Shown: positions 24,253-34,009, counted from the stretch's first letter. The stretch is DNA of 64,000 bases from an uncultured Lachnospiraceae bacterium (GCA_910585345.1 CAJUDS010000005.1:1-64000); one strand, 5' to 3'. The notes: a model not told the origin generated them from the letters alone. A program made the numbers and translations.

Positions 24253-25617
24253 GTGTGCAGACAGTCATACGCAGAGCGGGAAGCAGGAAAAAAGATGGAA
24301 GAAAAGCAAAACGGTATGGAACGGGAGGAGCCGCCCAAATATGATTTTATGCGGGAGCAGATTAAGGAACGGCCCCTGAATAAAAGGAAACTGCTACGGC
24401 GTACGGTCTTAACGGCGTCAATGGCGGTTTTATTCGGTTTCGTGGCCTGTCTGACAGTGCTTGTTCTGGAACCGGTATTCAGTAATTGGCTATATCCGGA
24501 AGAAGCGGCGGAAAACATTACGTTTCCTCCTGAAACTCAGGAAATACTACCGGAGGACATGGCGCTGGACGATACGGAACTGGAACAGGAGAGTGAGGAC
24601 ACAGACTCTGAAGAACCGGAAACAGTGATACAGAAAATCGACGAACTGGATGTTTACCGGAAAAGTTACATACGACTCCAGGGGATCAGCGCAGAAGTGT
24701 CCCGATGCCTTGTGACGGTGACCGGGGTGACTTCCAATAAGGACTGGTTTGACAACACCTATGAAAACAAAGGGCAGACAACCGGCGTTATCGTTGCCAA
24801 TAACAGTAAAGAATATCTGGTATTGGCGAATGCGAAACCGCTGGAAACGGTAGAGACGATCAATGTGACATTTTGCGATAATTTTCAGGTACAGGCAGAA
24901 ATCAAGATGTCGGATCCGGTGACTGGTCTGGCTGTTCTGCGTATTGACAGTAAGGAAATCGAACAGTCTACATTGGAAAAAATAGACGCGGCTGAGTTGG
25001 GAGGTTCTAATTATGCTTCTCTGACAGGGAGTCCTGTCATAGCTATGGGCAGTCCGGCCGGCGTCAGTGGATCAATGGTATATGGCGTTATCACTTCTAA
25101 TGGAAATATTCTGGATACGGTCGATTCAAGATATAAACTGATCACTACCGATATCTATGGCAGCCAGCACAGCACAGGCGTGTTGGTGAATCTGCAGGGG
25201 CAGGTCATAGGCATCATTAACCAGAGCTACAACGATGCGGAAATGAAAAATATGATTGCCGGGCTTGGTATTTCTGAACTGAAAGATACGATAGAACGTC
25301 TTTCCAACGGTATCCATCAGGCATATGCAGGGATATACGGCGCAGATGTAACGCCGGAAGCGAATGAGGATTTGCAGGTGCCTTTCGGCGCTTATGTGAC
25401 GGAAATCGAAATAGATTCCCCGGCTATGCAGGCAGGAATCCAGAGCGGAGATGTGATTGTAAGTCTGAACGGAAGAACGGTTGGCAATTATGAGGAATAT
25501 TTGGAAGCGCTGCGCAGCAGTACGCCGGACAGTACGGTGAATGTTACGATTATGCGGAAAAATCAGGAAGAGTACAAATCTATGAGTTTTCTGATGACAT
25601 TGGGAGAATTAGAATAA
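24253..25617 (+). CDS. HtrA-like membrane protein with PDZ domain, degenerate protease site
   Basis: A 454-residue protein from GTG 24253 after AGGAGG; ATG 24295 is an alternative with a weaker site. It has a cytoplasmic head, one membrane span at about 50-72, an acidic linker (DDTELEQESEDTDSEEPE), a trypsin-like domain at about 140-350 and a PDZ domain at about 360-450 (AYVTEIEIDSPAMQAGIQSGDVIVSLNG). Alignment by eye to HtrA motifs puts Lys195 (LANAKPL) at the catalytic His, Gly225 (DPVTGLAVL) at the Asp, and Ser307 (GSQHSTG) at the Ser. Two of three catalytic residues are therefore changed; it is probably not a working protease but may bind unfolded or signal proteins. yhaM follows by 29 bases. 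Confidence 0.88.
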   Translation: MCRQSYAEREAGKKMEEKQNGMEREEPPKYDFMREQIKERPLNKRKLLRRTVLTASMAVLFGFVACLTVLVLEPVFSNWLYPEEAAENITFPPETQEILPEDMALDDTELEQESEDTDSEEPETVIQKIDELDVYRKSYIRLQGISAEVSRCLVTVTGVTSNKDWFDNTYENKGQTTGVIVANNSKEYLVLANAKPLETVETINVTFCDNFQVQAEIKMSDPVTGLAVLRIDSKEIEQSTLEKIDAAELGGSNYASLTGSPVIAMGSPAGVSGSMVYGVITSNGNILDTVDSRYKLITTDIYGSQHSTGVLVNLQGQVIGIINQSYNDAEMKNMIAGLGISELKDTIERLSNGIHQAYAGIYGADVTPEANEDLQVPFGAYVTEIEIDSPAMQAGIQSGDVIVSLNGRTVGNYEEYLEALRSSTPDSTVNVTIMRKNQEEYKSMSFLMTLGELE

Positions 25618-25646
25618 GCGGCGCAGAAGCGCCGGGAGGAGGAAAG

Positions 25647-26591
25647 ATGAAATTTATCAAAGATTATAAAGAAGGAGACAGAGTATCGGACATTTACCTG
25701 TGCAAACATAAGCAGTCTGCTGTAACAAAAAATGGCAAGGCATATGACAACGTTATTCTGCAGGACCGGAGCGGAACGATTGACGCTAAAATCTGGGATC
25801 CAAACAGCGCGGGTATAGAGGAATTCGGTAGTCTGGATTATATAGCGGTCTACGGGGAAGTAACCAGTTTCCAGAATGCGCTGCAGATCAATATGAAACG
25901 GGCGCGCCGCTGCAGAGAAGGAGAATATGATCCGGGTGACTATCTTCCGGTAAGCGAGAAGAGTATTGACGGGATGTATGCGGAACTGCTTGCGCTGGTC
26001 GACAGCATCGGCAATGCCGGTCTGAAAGAGCTGCTCAATGCTTTTTTCAGAGAAGATGAAGCGTTTGTCAAAGCATTCCGGCAGTCTTCCGCCGCAAAGA
26101 CTGTACATCATGGCTTTGTAGGCGGTTTGCTGGAACATACGCTTGGTGTGGCCAATCTCTGCGTCTATTACTGCAAGGCTTATCCGGTATTGAACAGGGA
26201 TTTGCTTTTGGCCGCGGCTTTGTGCCATGATATCGGAAAAACAAAAGAATTGTCATTGTTTCCTGAAAACGATTATACGGATGAAGGACAGCTTCTGGGG
26301 CATATCGTGATGGGTGCGGAGATGATCGCTGAGAAAGCCTGCATGATCAAGGAGCTGTCAAAAGAAATGGAGAACCAGTTAAAACATTGTATTCTGGCAC
26401 ACCACGGCGAGTATGAGTTCGGTTCGCCGAAAAAACCGGCGCTTATAGAGGCAGTTGCGCTAAATTTTGCCGATAATACGGACGCAAAACTGCAGATTTT
26501 TACGGAAATACTGAAAGGTGCGCAAAGCGACGACTGGCTGGGCTTTAACCGGCTGTTTGAGTCGAATGTGAGAAAGACGCATACGGAGTAA
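25647..26591 (+). CDS. yhaM: 3'-5' exoribonuclease YhaM family
   Basis: A 314-residue protein. Residues 1-110 form an OB-fold (VTKNGKAYDNVILQDRSGTIDAKIWD). Residues about 150-300 form an HD phosphohydrolase domain (HHGFVGGLLEHTLGVANLC, LAAALCHDIGKTKEL, HCILAHHGEYEFG), with the His/Asp metal ligands present. YhaM trims RNA 3' ends in Firmicutes and can act on single-stranded DNA. AGGAGGAAAG precedes the start, with a small GGCGC/GCGCC stem just before it. The rRNA methyltransferase starts six bases after its stop, so these share a transcript. Confidence 0.94.
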   Translation: MKFIKDYKEGDRVSDIYLCKHKQSAVTKNGKAYDNVILQDRSGTIDAKIWDPNSAGIEEFGSLDYIAVYGEVTSFQNALQINMKRARRCREGEYDPGDYLPVSEKSIDGMYAELLALVDSIGNAGLKELLNAFFREDEAFVKAFRQSSAAKTVHHGFVGGLLEHTLGVANLCVYYCKAYPVLNRDLLLAAALCHDIGKTKELSLFPENDYTDEGQLLGHIVMGAEMIAEKACMIKELSKEMENQLKHCILAHHGEYEFGSPKKPALIEAVALNFADNTDAKLQIFTEILKGAQSDDWLGFNRLFESNVRKTHTE

Positions 26592-26597
26592 AGAGAA

Positions 26598-27980
26598 ATG
26601 GAGTATTGTAAAAACGACATCGTTTTATTAAAAATAGAAGATATGGGCAGCGGCGGCGAAGGGATCGGCAAAGCAGACGGTTTCCCCTTTTTTGTCAAGG
26701 ATGCTGTGATTGGGGACGAGGTAGAGGCAAAGATCATAAAAATAAAGAAAAGTTATGGATATGCCAGATTGGAGAAGGTGATTACGCCTTCTTCTTTTCG
26801 CGTCAATCCCCTCTGCGATGTTCACAGGCAGTGCGGAGGCTGTCAGATACAGGCGCTGTCTTATGAGAAGCAGTTGGAATGGAAAGCGCGTAAAGTGAGG
26901 AATGATTTAGTCAGAATCGGCGGATTTGCGGCGGCGGACATCGACCGTGTTATGGAATCGATCATTGGTATGGCGGACTGGCGGCGTTACCGTAATAAGG
27001 CACAATTCCCTATTGGCACGGACAAAGAAGGGAATCCGGTAGCCGGTTTTTACGCCGGCAGGAGTCACAGCATCATTGCCAATAGGGATTGTGTGATAGG
27101 AGCGCCGGAAAATAAGGTGATATTGGAAACGGTACTTGATTATATGCGTCGGTATCATATCAGCGCATATGACGAAAAAAGCGGTCGGGGTTTGATCCGC
27201 CATGTTCTGCTCCGTAAAGGCTTTGCAAGCGGAGAATTGCTGGTTTGTCTTGTGATCAATGGGAAGGAGCTCCCGAAAGCAGACAGGCTGGTTGATGCAC
27301 TGCGCCGTATTCCGAATATGACAAGTGTGTCATATAGTATCAACTGCAGAAGAACGAACGTGATCATGGGTGAAGAGATTGAATTGCTATGGGGCAGCAG
27401 GTCGATACGGGACAGGATAGGGGAAGTAACTTTTCAGATTTCCCCGCTTTCTTTTTACCAGGTCAACCCGGTGCAGACAAAGAAGCTATACGATCTGGCA
27501 GTGGAATATGCAGGACTGTGCGGAAAGGAGACAGTATGGGATCTGTACTGTGGCATCGGCACGATCTCTCTGTTTATGGCAAGGCAGGCGAAGCAGGTCT
27601 TTGGGGTGGAAGTGACTGCGCAGGCAATAGAAGATGCGAAAGCCAATGCCAGACGAAACGGTATCCGCAATGTACAGTTTTTTACAGGGAAGGCGGAAGA
27701 GGTCTTGCCGCAAAAATATGCGGCCGAGGGAATATGGGCGGATGTGATCGTGGTAGACCCGCCCCGCAAGGGCTGCGACGAGAAATGTCTGGCGACAATA
27801 CTGCAGATGCAGCCGGAGAAAATCGTATATATCAGCTGTGATTCCGCTACATTGGCGAGAGATTTGAATATATTGCGCCATGGCGGGTATGAACTGCGGC
27901 GGGTGAGGCCGGTAGACCAGTTCCCGAATACGGTGCATGTGGAGACGGCAGCGATGCTGTCAAAGGCCGGAGGAAAATAA
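26598..27980 (+). CDS. rlmD: 23S rRNA (uracil-C5)-methyltransferase, RlmD/RlmCD type
   Basis: A 460-residue SAM-dependent methyltransferase. A TRAM domain opens the protein (IEDMGSGGEGIGKADGFPFFV). Then come iron-sulfur cysteines Cys73, Cys79 and Cys82 (CDVHRQCGGC), plus a fourth in NRDCVIGA. The Rossmann part shows VWDLYCGIGTISLFMA, GVEVTAQAIEDAKANARRNG, VIVVDPPRKGCDE and the catalytic Cys in IVYISCDSATLARDL. It methylates uridines of 23S rRNA such as U1939 or U747; Firmicutes enzymes often do both, so the exact site is open. It converges on the DUF6020-like gene. Confidence 0.93.
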   Translation: MEYCKNDIVLLKIEDMGSGGEGIGKADGFPFFVKDAVIGDEVEAKIIKIKKSYGYARLEKVITPSSFRVNPLCDVHRQCGGCQIQALSYEKQLEWKARKVRNDLVRIGGFAAADIDRVMESIIGMADWRRYRNKAQFPIGTDKEGNPVAGFYAGRSHSIIANRDCVIGAPENKVILETVLDYMRRYHISAYDEKSGRGLIRHVLLRKGFASGELLVCLVINGKELPKADRLVDALRRIPNMTSVSYSINCRRTNVIMGEEIELLWGSRSIRDRIGEVTFQISPLSFYQVNPVQTKKLYDLAVEYAGLCGKETVWDLYCGIGTISLFMARQAKQVFGVEVTAQAIEDAKANARRNGIRNVQFFTGKAEEVLPQKYAAEGIWADVIVVDPPRKGCDEKCLATILQMQPEKIVYISCDSATLARDLNILRHGGYELRRVRPVDQFPNTVHVETAAMLSKAGGK

Positions 27981-28019
27981 AAGCCTATGTCGGTTCTGCT
28001 TGGGAGGATGGATCAGTAG

Positions 28020-29771
28020 TTACTGCTGTGAAATCTGCGTCTGTTTTTTCTGCAATACGCCGGATAAAACAATTGAAAGCATAAATATGGCACACTCAAC
28101 CGTAGGTAAAATATACCTTGGATCCTGACCAGTAATACTGATTACAAGCATTCCACTAATTAATAAAATTGGAATCATGCATATTAAAGTTTCCTTTTTC
28201 AGCACTGCCATAACTGCTCCGCAAAAGAATAAAACAAACAGGGCGAGCCCTCCTCTTGTAGTAGCTGCTCTGGTTAAGGGAAATCGATCCATAATTAAAG
28301 CGATATAGTTTGTCACGGAATACGCCATAGAATAGGAAATATTTTCGTCTTCGGGCACTTCAGAAATAGTCATTAGCGGTACATCATTCGGTTTTGCTAT
28401 CTCCCACACCATACTGTTCATATCCAAAAAAGCAGTCAGGTAATTTACGGGATGCCCAAGCAGCAATTTCGCATTCATCCGTAACAAATCTTTTCCAAAT
28501 CCATGATGATCCACTAATTCCTGAACCGTATAGATATCTTCTCCAATTGTTCCCCATGGTCTTGAAATATTATCTACACAATATTTATCGTAACACTGCG
28601 CCCATTTTTCCATTGGCATGACTTGTTCCAATAATTCTTGATCCTCATTGTCAAAGTCGATTCCCTCTGAAGCAGCGGCGCCGATCATCGCCATCGGTAT
28701 TCCATACTTTACATAAGACGGATTTTCCTGAACATGAAAAGCGTTCATTAAAACAATATTAATCAATAAATATATTAATAAATGTCCGGTAAAAATCTTT
28801 GCAATAGTGAATGCGATCTTTTTTCTCTCTTTTCTCAGCATAAAAATTATCACAAAAATAGAAAGGCAAAATACAGGAACTACGCCGCCGTGCCTGCATA
28901 GCAGCGTAAAAAGCGGCATGACCGATAGACATATGATATCTTTCCGGTTGATTTCCAATGTGTGTATGACCTTGAAAGCTACGGCTGTAAGAGCCAATAC
29001 GCCCATGGAAAATACGGTATCTTTAACCACTCCTTCTAAATAAATAAATGGGGTAACGGCAATGCACATTAATAAGGTGTAAATTACGACTGCTTTTTTA
29101 CATAATTTTTCGAGCATATCAAGAATATAAAAGTTCAAAAGAATCCAGAAAACGGTCTGTATCACTACAACGGAGTACAGTGATTCATAGATGCAGGTGC
29201 ATAATTTCACAAACCATAGATATCCAATGGTGTGCCAGTCGCTCCAACTGTTTGCTAAAACGCTTTCATATATACCTGCAGTGTCTGCCTGTATCCAGAT
29301 AGCGGGATATGTACTTAAAATAAATAGTAATGATTCACCGGCGATTGCTATTTTACATGTTCCAAGTTTTGATGCATAAGTACCCATTTTTTGACGAGAG
29401 GTAAATACGGCTTTGTGAAACAGTATTATGATACAGGAAAAGACATTTGCCCAAATTGCGGCGCAGCAAACTAAAAATAGCAGCGGTTTATTTTCAAAGC
29501 AGGGCGCCTTATGAAACTCAGACAGAGAGAGCTGTAAGATAAGCAGAACAGATAAAATACCGGATACTGTGATAACCGTCTTTGTCAATTCCATCTCATA
29601 TTTGGTTTTTATAGCATAAGACGTTGTACAAATGGATGCGATTACCATAGAACCAGCAACCATAACCGCGTCGTTCACAGCGCCCCTGTCTCTCGTTAAA
29701 AACCAAAAAACAACCAGTATCCCGATTACGTTTACACATATTCTGCTAAGTTCAGTTATTGACCGATTCAT
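28020..29771 (-). CDS. Multi-span membrane protein, DUF6020-like
   Basis: A 583-residue membrane protein from ATG 29771 (MNRSITELSRICVNVIGILV) after AGAGGGAAGCGG. About 13 hydrophobic spans are visible, with two larger outer loops: one near IQADTAGIYESVLANSWSDWHTIGY and one of about 110 residues around VKYGIPMAMIGAAASEGIDFDNEDQELLEQ. The pattern (early long spans, then SDWHT and PFIYLEGVVKDTVF) recalls glycosyltransferase C-fold proteins listed as DUF6020, so a role in cell-surface sugar transfer is possible. The gene looks richer in A and T than its neighbours. It stands alone between the rRNA methyltransferase and the sugar kinase operon. Confidence 0.75.
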   Translation of the reverse strand: MNRSITELSRICVNVIGILVVFWFLTRDRGAVNDAVMVAGSMVIASICTTSYAIKTKYEMELTKTVITVSGILSVLLILQLSLSEFHKAPCFENKPLLFLVCCAAIWANVFSCIIILFHKAVFTSRQKMGTYASKLGTCKIAIAGESLLFILSTYPAIWIQADTAGIYESVLANSWSDWHTIGYLWFVKLCTCIYESLYSVVVIQTVFWILLNFYILDMLEKLCKKAVVIYTLLMCIAVTPFIYLEGVVKDTVFSMGVLALTAVAFKVIHTLEINRKDIICLSVMPLFTLLCRHGGVVPVFCLSIFVIIFMLRKERKKIAFTIAKIFTGHLLIYLLINIVLMNAFHVQENPSYVKYGIPMAMIGAAASEGIDFDNEDQELLEQVMPMEKWAQCYDKYCVDNISRPWGTIGEDIYTVQELVDHHGFGKDLLRMNAKLLLGHPVNYLTAFLDMNSMVWEIAKPNDVPLMTISEVPEDENISYSMAYSVTNYIALIMDRFPLTRAATTRGGLALFVLFFCGAVMAVLKKETLICMIPILLISGMLVISITGQDPRYILPTVECAIFMLSIVLSGVLQKKQTQISQQ

Positions 29772-29909
29772 CCGCTTCCCTCTTATCATCAAAAATATGT
29801 TTTATTATAGCATGATGCTCCATATGGGACAATATTTTTTATTTTTAACAGTCTTTACGCTGCTTTGGATATGGCGATTCTGGTTGTAAATTACAGATAA
29901 GCCGGAATT

Positions 29910-31412
29910 TCACAGTAAAGGTCTGACGGCATGGTAGACTTTTTTATAACGTTCAAAGATCTCCTGGTATTTTGTATGCATTTCCTTTCTTGGATAGTAG
30001 GTTATGGTTTCTTCTACCATATGCCCGGCAGCGTCTTCCAGATCACAAAAGAGGCCGATGGCGATTCCTGTCAGCATGGCGCTTCCCACAGTTCCTGCGT
30101 CTGCGGTTTTCAAAGCCGACATAGGGAGATTGAGCACATCCGCTTTCATCTGCATCCACACAGCGGACTGCGCTCCGCCGCCAGTAGCGTGCAGCTTTTT
30201 GAAATGAACGCCGGACCCTTGTAACGCCTGCATGTTCAGGTACATTTCATATGCCACGCCCTCCATGCAGCCACGGTAAATATCTGCCACAGTGGCAGAT
30301 GTTGTAAGCCCCAATATGGCGCCTTTTGAGCCGATATCCATGTAGGGCGTGGCGGCGCCTGCGAAGTGGGGCAGGACGAGGAGCCCGCTGGGAATTTCTG
30401 CGTGTTTTGTTTCCGTATATAATTTCTCCAGATATGCATTGACCGAGAGGCCTTGTTTTTCGGCAAGGTCTTTTTGCTTCTGCGCGATGGCGTCCACGCA
30501 CCATTGTATCAGGGCGCCGCCTGTATAGGAAAAGGCATATGCCACATATTTACCGGGCACGACGTAGGGTACAACTGAAAAATAACCTTCATACATAATA
30601 TCAATATCAGGGATTGCGTCATAGATTGGCGTGAGACATTCAACTGTACCGGCCCCGTCGACTGCCACATCGCCGTTAAATGCGCCGGCTCCAACTGCCG
30701 CAGCCACTTGGTCATGACTGATGGAAACGACAAGGGCATCCTTTTGCAGTCCGGTGCAGCGGGCGGCCTGATCCGTGACTGTACCGGCGGTCGTACCTGT
30801 AGGAACCGGCTGTGCCATCAAACGAATATCAATATCGGCCGCTGCAAAGATTTCTCTGCTCCAGCAGAGATTTTTGATGTCGAAGGCCATTGTGCGGGCG
30901 GCAAGGGAATAATCGATTTGTGCTTTTCCCGTCAGATGGTAGACGACATAATCTTCCATCAGGAAGATTTTCGCGGCGGAAGCATAGATCTGCGGCTGAT
31001 GTTTTTTTATCCACATAATTTTTGAAATACTGTACATTTCGTGAGGCCGCAGGCCTGTAATATATGCGATATGTTTTTCGCCCAGCCTGCTCGTGAGCAT
31101 CCGGCATTCTTCCTGTCCTCTCGGGTCTGTATAGAGCATTGCCGGGTGAAGAGGAGCGCCTTCGGCGTCTACACAGACAAAAGTTTCACCGAAACTGGTT
31201 ACACCGATTCCTGCAATATCGGAATATTTTTCCGTCATTTGCCGGATGCATGCATATACGCCGTCCATCATGGTGGATATGTCGATTTCATGGCTGTCAA
31301 CGACACGTTTGACGGGGTAATCCCGGTAGGCCTTGTCCAGATAACTGCCCTGTTCGTCAAAGACCGTACATTTGCAGCCGGTTGTTCCGATATCTAATCC
31401 TGCAATTTTCAT
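29910..31412 (-). CDS. FGGY family carbohydrate kinase
   Basis: A 500-residue kinase of the xylulokinase/ribulokinase family. It shows the N-terminal phosphate loop GLDIGTTGCKCTVFDEQG, GIGVTSFGETFVCVD, LYTDPRGQEEC, and in the C half SISHDQVAAAVGAG, VDGAGTVECLTP, LPHFAGAATPYMD and HATGGGAQSAVWMQMKADVLN. FGGY members act on ketoses such as xylulose, ribulose, fuculose or rhamnulose. The substrate is not fixed by these motifs. It is the last gene of aldolase-isomerase-kinase, all on the minus strand with gaps of 9 and 40 bases. Confidence 0.92.
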   Translation of the reverse strand: MKIAGLDIGTTGCKCTVFDEQGSYLDKAYRDYPVKRVVDSHEIDISTMMDGVYACIRQMTEKYSDIAGIGVTSFGETFVCVDAEGAPLHPAMLYTDPRGQEECRMLTSRLGEKHIAYITGLRPHEMYSISKIMWIKKHQPQIYASAAKIFLMEDYVVYHLTGKAQIDYSLAARTMAFDIKNLCWSREIFAAADIDIRLMAQPVPTGTTAGTVTDQAARCTGLQKDALVVSISHDQVAAAVGAGAFNGDVAVDGAGTVECLTPIYDAIPDIDIMYEGYFSVVPYVVPGKYVAYAFSYTGGALIQWCVDAIAQKQKDLAEKQGLSVNAYLEKLYTETKHAEIPSGLLVLPHFAGAATPYMDIGSKGAILGLTTSATVADIYRGCMEGVAYEMYLNMQALQGSGVHFKKLHATGGGAQSAVWMQMKADVLNLPMSALKTADAGTVGSAMLTGIAIGLFCDLEDAAGHMVEETITYYPRKEMHTKYQEIFERYKKVYHAVRPLL

Positions 31413-31452
31413 AGCGCTCCCCCCTTTGGGCTAAAGGTCCCAATATATTGCA

Positions 31453-32859
31453 TTAGTCAATTTCAACCCATTCATAACCAAGATATGTAGTAAAGGCTTC
31501 CTTTAAAATTTCTTTCATATGTCCTGTGCCGACTGATGTATGGTGTTTGAATCCGCCTCTTGCAAGCCGGATCATTTTATTCTGCATATCCGGTATCCGG
31601 CATACGCCGCCGCAGCCGAAGAATGTATCTTCAATGGGATCGGCGGTAAATTCCGCTTCGCTTGCGTAGACAAGCAGTCGGCCGTCTTTTGTCTGACAGT
31701 TTGAAAGCGTGGTCTTGAATGGTCTGATCCGGCCTTCATTACATCCCCAGCCCGATCCAGGATCGTTTTTTGCAAACATCTTATGTTCGGTTACGGTACC
31801 CTTTGCCGTCATAAGGGATTGGGCTACCGGACCGCAGTGGAATAAGATAACTTTGTTTTCATCATTGCCATAATTATTGTTCCAGTCCAATACTGCTGTG
31901 GGCTGCTGGCTGGCCAGCTGCATGGCCCGCATCGTAATTGCCGAACACAGATCGATTTCGCAGGACGCTGCAATGCCTTTATCGTTTAATTTGCTCAAAA
32001 GCACGCAGGGACATACCCGCAGAGAAGTTTCCATTTCATTCCAGCAGCGGAGTGTAACGGCATCCAGATGGTATTCTGCAATATACTCGTCAATGACTAC
32101 TGCAATTTTAGCGAGCATTAATTTATTTGCATCCGGCACTTTTGTAAAATCAGTATACTCTTCCAATGCCTCTTTTTCCGCCAGTACCGCTTCGTCTTCA
32201 TCGGCTTTGCCGTTTACCCGGTACATCAGCTCCGACAGATCAAAAGATTCTACGGTGATGCCGTATTTCTGCAAAGTAATTTCGTCAAACCGGACCGTTT
32301 TGAACGCTGTCGTCCTTGCGCCGATACAGCCTACGGTAAAGCGTTTCATACCGTTGACCACACGGCAGACGGCGGCAAAGTCTTTTAAATTTTGTGCAAA
32401 AGCAGGCGATGAGGGATGCACTACATGCGGTTTCATAACAGTGAAAGGAACCTGGTACTGCGTGAACACGTCAGTGACTGAGAATTTTCCGCAAAACGCG
32501 TCTCTGCGGTGGGCGAAATCCATCTTTCCGATTTCATCCGGATAAGCCTGCATAAAAATCGGAACACCTGCATCCTGCAGCGCCGTAACAGCGCCGTTTT
32601 CATCCGCAAAAATAGGCATGCAGAAAATGACGCCGTCATACTGTCCTTCGTGCTGTTTCAACCATTTTGCATAGAGGAGTCCTTCGTCTCTTGTTTCAAT
32701 ACCGCCGTAGCGGGTAAGGGAGGCATCCATTGCAATATAATCATATCCTGCATGGGTTACGGCCTGCATCATATCTTCTCTTGCACCGTAAATCAGCTCT
32801 CCCGGCATAAAACCTCTGTTACAGAAAGCGAGTGCGAATGTCATCTTTTTTTTCATCAT
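31453..32859 (-). CDS. L-fucose/L-arabinose isomerase family protein
   Basis: A 468-residue protein of the fucose/arabinose isomerase fold. N-terminal domain: MPGELIYGAREDMMQAVTHAGYDYIAMD. Middle: TVGCIGARTTAFKTVRFDEITLQKYGITVESFDLSEL and AVTLRCWNEMETSLRVCPCVLLSKLNDKGIAASCEIDLCSAITMRAMQLAS (Glu and Asp likely metal ligands). C-terminal: VILFHCGPVAQSLM and KHHTSVGTGHMKEI. Such enzymes interconvert aldose and ketose with Mn or Mg. The exact sugar is unknown; it is not a standard FucI (about 590 residues) or AraA (about 500). AGGAGG stands before the start. The aldolase ends nine bases upstream. Confidence 0.88.
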   Translation of the reverse strand: MMKKKMTFALAFCNRGFMPGELIYGAREDMMQAVTHAGYDYIAMDASLTRYGGIETRDEGLLYAKWLKQHEGQYDGVIFCMPIFADENGAVTALQDAGVPIFMQAYPDEIGKMDFAHRRDAFCGKFSVTDVFTQYQVPFTVMKPHVVHPSSPAFAQNLKDFAAVCRVVNGMKRFTVGCIGARTTAFKTVRFDEITLQKYGITVESFDLSELMYRVNGKADEDEAVLAEKEALEEYTDFTKVPDANKLMLAKIAVVIDEYIAEYHLDAVTLRCWNEMETSLRVCPCVLLSKLNDKGIAASCEIDLCSAITMRAMQLASQQPTAVLDWNNNYGNDENKVILFHCGPVAQSLMTAKGTVTEHKMFAKNDPGSGWGCNEGRIRPFKTTLSNCQTKDGRLLVYASEAEFTADPIEDTFFGCGGVCRIPDMQNKMIRLARGGFKHHTSVGTGHMKEILKEAFTTYLGYEWVEID

Positions 32860-32868
32860 GAAATCCTC

Positions 32869-33738
32869 CTATTCATCAGCCATTGCAAATATTTTCATTG
32901 CGGCTTTTACGTTTTCCTTCATTGCGGCTCTCCCAGCCACAGCGATGGAGGAGAAAAAAACGGGCTCCTGCGGGTTTTGGTCTTTGATATAGTCCGCGGC
33001 TGCCGCACCGCCGGCCTTGTCCATATAGGTAAAATAATTTATTTTCCGTACGCCGGCCCGGATGGCTTTATGGTAGTCTTCTCTGCTGACGCCGGATCCA
33101 CCATGCATGACAATAGGGAGATTTCCAGTCAGAGTTCTGACCTGTCTTACGACTTCGAAATCCAGTTTCGGCTGTTTCAGATAAATACCATGTGTGGTGC
33201 CGAAGGAGCAGGCAAGCGCATCAATACCTGTTTGAGCGGTAAATATCTTTGCCTGATGAGGGTCGGTATAAATTTTAGAGGAATCATCCTGCGCGGTGCC
33301 TTCGACGGAGCCGGATTCCCGCTTTCCCATAGAGCCCAGTTCTGCCTCTACGGAAGCTCCTGTTTTTGCCGCTATTGCTACGGCGGTTTTTGTATTTTTT
33401 AGATTTTCTTCATAGGAAAGGATAGAGCCGTCATACATTATGGATGTAAATCCGATGGCAAGCGCCTCCTGCAGGTATTCCAGCGTTTCGCCATGATCCA
33501 GGTGCACGCAGACAGGAACTTTGGATTCTTTCGCAGCTTTGACCATGACCGGCCCAATGAGAGAAAGAGGGACCAGGGGTTGGTGACACTGGGCAAACTG
33601 GATAATGACAGGCAGGTTCAAATCCTCTGCAGCTTCCAGTACGGCCTGCAATCCTTCCAGATTTGGCGTATTGAAAGAACCGACAGCTATATTTCTTTCT
33701 TCTGCAATTTTCATGATTTCCTTTAATGTTGCCAGCAT
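32869..33738 (-). CDS. Class II fructose-bisphosphate aldolase family protein
   Basis: A 289-residue zinc aldolase of the FbaA/GatY/KbaY type. Zinc site region VPVCVHLDHGETLEYLQEALAIGFTSIMYDGS, then VEAELGSMGKRE, IDALACSFGTTHGIYLKQPKLDF, LPIVMHGGSGVSREDYHKAIRAGVRKINYFTY. It would cleave a ketose phosphate to dihydroxyacetone phosphate and an aldehyde. As first gene of the operon it has GGAGGAAATGATTT before the ATG. Since no transporter is in the operon, uptake must use genes elsewhere. Confidence 0.92.
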   Translation of the reverse strand: MLATLKEIMKIAEERNIAVGSFNTPNLEGLQAVLEAAEDLNLPVIIQFAQCHQPLVPLSLIGPVMVKAAKESKVPVCVHLDHGETLEYLQEALAIGFTSIMYDGSILSYEENLKNTKTAVAIAAKTGASVEAELGSMGKRESGSVEGTAQDDSSKIYTDPHQAKIFTAQTGIDALACSFGTTHGIYLKQPKLDFEVVRQVRTLTGNLPIVMHGGSGVSREDYHKAIRAGVRKINYFTYMDKAGGAAAADYIKDQNPQEPVFFSSIAVAGRAAMKENVKAAMKIFAMADE

Positions 33739-34009
33739 AAATCATTTCCTCCTTATATTTTTTTAAGTTTACAGGTTATGGCATAAATTACATATGAGAC
33801 TTTCCGCGCTTATTTTTGTTATATAAATGCAGAATCTATCCCGCAAGATTGCGCTTATTTTCCGGCGGATTTTTTTAGCGCCAAATTATTTACCGTTTTG
33901 TTACAATACTAATCCACTTTTTCCACATTTGATATAGAAGTCTGTTCTTTTTACTTTGAATTTGTTCGGATATATGATAAGATTTACAAAATTATAGGGA
34001 AGGTAGTTT
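33739..34009. promoter_or_regulatory. Divergent promoter region with GCGCTTATTTT repeats
   Basis: This 271-base gap separates the aldolase operon (minus) from the PocR/AraC gene (plus). Plus strand: TTGAAT (33956-33961) and TAAGAT (33978-33983), spacer 16. Minus strand: TTGCGG and TATAAC with 17 bases between, near 33849-33821. Two identical direct repeats GCGCTTATTTT lie at 33806-33816 and 33851-33861, 45 bases apart start to start, and flank the minus-strand promoter; these are good candidate AraC sites. A partly similar AGCGCCAAATTATTT lies near 33877. Confidence 0.6.

Noticed and set aside
29910..33738. Sulfoquinovose pathway
   Set aside because: Considered because of the isomerase family, but known routes use other kinases and aldolases or a transaldolase, and no sulfo-sugar transporter or sulfolactaldehyde enzyme is present.
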